Shown: positions 63,031 through 64,000 of the stretch, in pieces
Position numbering within the stretch: position 1 is the stretch's first letter
Layout of the letters: each line of letters starts with the position of its first letter
Origin: Oscarella lobularis
Lineage: Eukaryota; Porifera; Homoscleromorpha; Homosclerophorida; Oscarellidae
DNA length: 64,000 bases
Reading direction: 5' to 3'
Assembly: GCF_947507565.1 (NCBI RefSeq)
Contig: NC_089187.1
Span: 2,294,001 to 2,358,000 of the forward strand
The notes under the pieces: generated by a model
What the model was told of the DNA's origin: nothing
What the model saw: only the letters and a program-made list of their open reading frames with translations
Databases searched by the model: none
Made by a program: the position numbers and the translations under genes

Positions 63031-63333
63031 CGGGCGTGGACTCTTGTAGAAGGTCTCTTTTGACTGTTTTTTCTTTGTTTTCTGCTGGTGCGTATGTGTT
63101 TATGTCTCAAATCTATTGTTTTCTCTCTCTTTCTTGCACAGTCTACTTATCAAGTATCTCTTCGTTTTTTTATTATTAGACTACAGGAAGCTTGATTCGT
63201 CGTTTGCGGCATCTACGCTGAGAGCGCATGACCCCGGGCACGCTGTGGGAAAAGATGAATTAATAATCCGAAAATCTATATAATTCGACCACGTGGCGAG
63301 CCTAGCGCGCGTTCGCCTTCCCATTTCAAAAAT
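63031..63333. other. Gap between convergent PDIA4 and lectin genes
   Basis: About 300 bases of 3' flanking sequence; a CACGTG lies at about 63291. Nothing else is recognised. Confidence 0.4.
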
Positions 63334-63887
63334 TCACTTGCCTTTCGTTTTGCATACGAACGGGATTTCGGTTAGGCCGCAGCCGGAAAGGGCCATCGAC
63401 CAGCCGCGATCGCTTCTCGCTTCGACGCAGTCGCGCGAATTGCGATTTTGAGGCTCGTTCTCGGCCCACGCGTCGAAAAGAACGACGGAGCCGTCGGTCC
63501 AGACGAAACGGCCTTCGCGCGTCAAATTTTCCAAATCGGTAAGCCCAATCCAAAACGATTCGTTCGCATCGACGATACTATTGACGAACGCGAGCTCGTC
63601 GTGGGCGTGGACGCTCACGAGCTTGCCCCCGTTGAAATTCTCGCACATTCGATCGGCTAATGCAAATTGGCGCTTCCACCTGCGCGAGAAGTAGCGATAG
63701 CAGTGCGCGTTATGCAAGCGAAACCCTGACGGGCACTCTAGAACAATATGACCTGTACGAAAGCTAATATTTGTCAGTGCGAGGAATGGGGATCCGATTT
63801 ACCATATGCATGATCGTTCTCTAATGGAATTCCCGATATGCGCACGAAAATCGAGTAGAATAGGGATAACGCGGCGAGCGCGTCCAT
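63334..63887 (-). CDS. Secreted single-domain C-type lectin-like protein
   Basis: ATG 63887 starts a signal peptide (MDALAALSLFYSIFVRIS). A second exon gives the lectin fold: LECPSGFRLHNAHCYRYF, FALADRMCENFNGGKLVSVH, ESFWIGLTDLE, GRFVWTDGSVVLFDAWAENE, CVEA, and CGLTEIPFVCKTKGK-TGA (63334). The disulfide cysteines and WIGL core are present. The carbohydrate/calcium motif is NEPQN rather than EPN, and the WND motif is GWSMALSG, so the calcium site is probably weakened. It is likely secreted; the ligand is unknown. A CACGTG lies at 63956-63961, 69 bases upstream. Confidence 0.85.
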
Positions 63888-64000
63888 TTTCTGCACCGTC
63901 TTCTCCCCGGATACAAAACGCTGTGGTTATGGCAACCGATATCGTCTCGTGTGTTCACGTGATCGACTTTCGTGCGAACTTTCGCGACGCGCGGCGAGCT

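Overview
The window is nuclear DNA from an intron-rich, very compact animal genome. Most introns are about 45-150 bp with GT/AG ends, intergenic gaps are often 40-200 bp, and genes alternate strands as convergent or head-to-head pairs. Animal-type genes (an ARX-like homeobox, MAP3K20, TMEM98, tectonic, WIP/verprolin, a BMP type I receptor-like ectodomain, a cadherin-ectodomain receptor kinase) point to a metazoan. The compactness and early-animal flavour suggest a sponge, perhaps a homoscleromorph; this is inference, not proof. All gene models were spliced by eye, so outer coordinates are firmer than individual exon borders.

Layout. 1-9.2 kb: MAP3K20 (ZAK; minus, runs off the left edge), a secreted BMP-receptor-like ectodomain protein, a single-exon death-domain caspase, and the WNK-pathway kinase OXSR1/STK39. 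9.3-16.8 kb: ABCF2 (with a pogo-like MITE in an intron), an ankyrin protein, a U1-type zinc-finger protein and TMEM98. 17-25.8 kb: an accessory-looking stretch with an ankyrin/filamin/VWA protein bracketed by a 69/70-identical direct repeat, a small unknown protein, a GC-rich structured tract that may be transcribed, and an unusual fusion of an Ig-like domain, a PD-(D/E)XK nuclease-like domain and a Crinkler-type kinase. 26.2-31.5 kb: an ABCG2-like transporter, a putatively N-terminally lipidated GTPase, COX7A and TBCB.

31.5-38.6 kb holds two adjacent polygranulin genes. One has 12 nearly identical 76-residue modules in a single exon; the other has 14 diverged modules over four exons. 38.7-47 kb: tectonic, citrate synthase, a secreted flavin amine oxidase and COQ10. 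47-53.7 kb: a cadherin-ectodomain, RET-like receptor with a degenerate kinase, then an ARX-like homeobox gene with a 2 kb upstream gap. 55.6-64 kb: WIPF, the head-to-head HSPE1/HSPD1 pair, PDIA4 and a secreted C-type lectin.

Functional grouping. Several neighbours serve mitochondria (COX7A, citrate synthase, COQ10, HSPE1, HSPD1). Another set looks like stress, death or defence functions (ZAK, caspase, ankyrin/VWA protein, Ig-nuclease-kinase, polygranulins, lectin). No operon-like logic is implied; only HSPE1/HSPD1 is a recognised conserved bidirectional pair. No tRNA, rRNA or CRISPR array was found.
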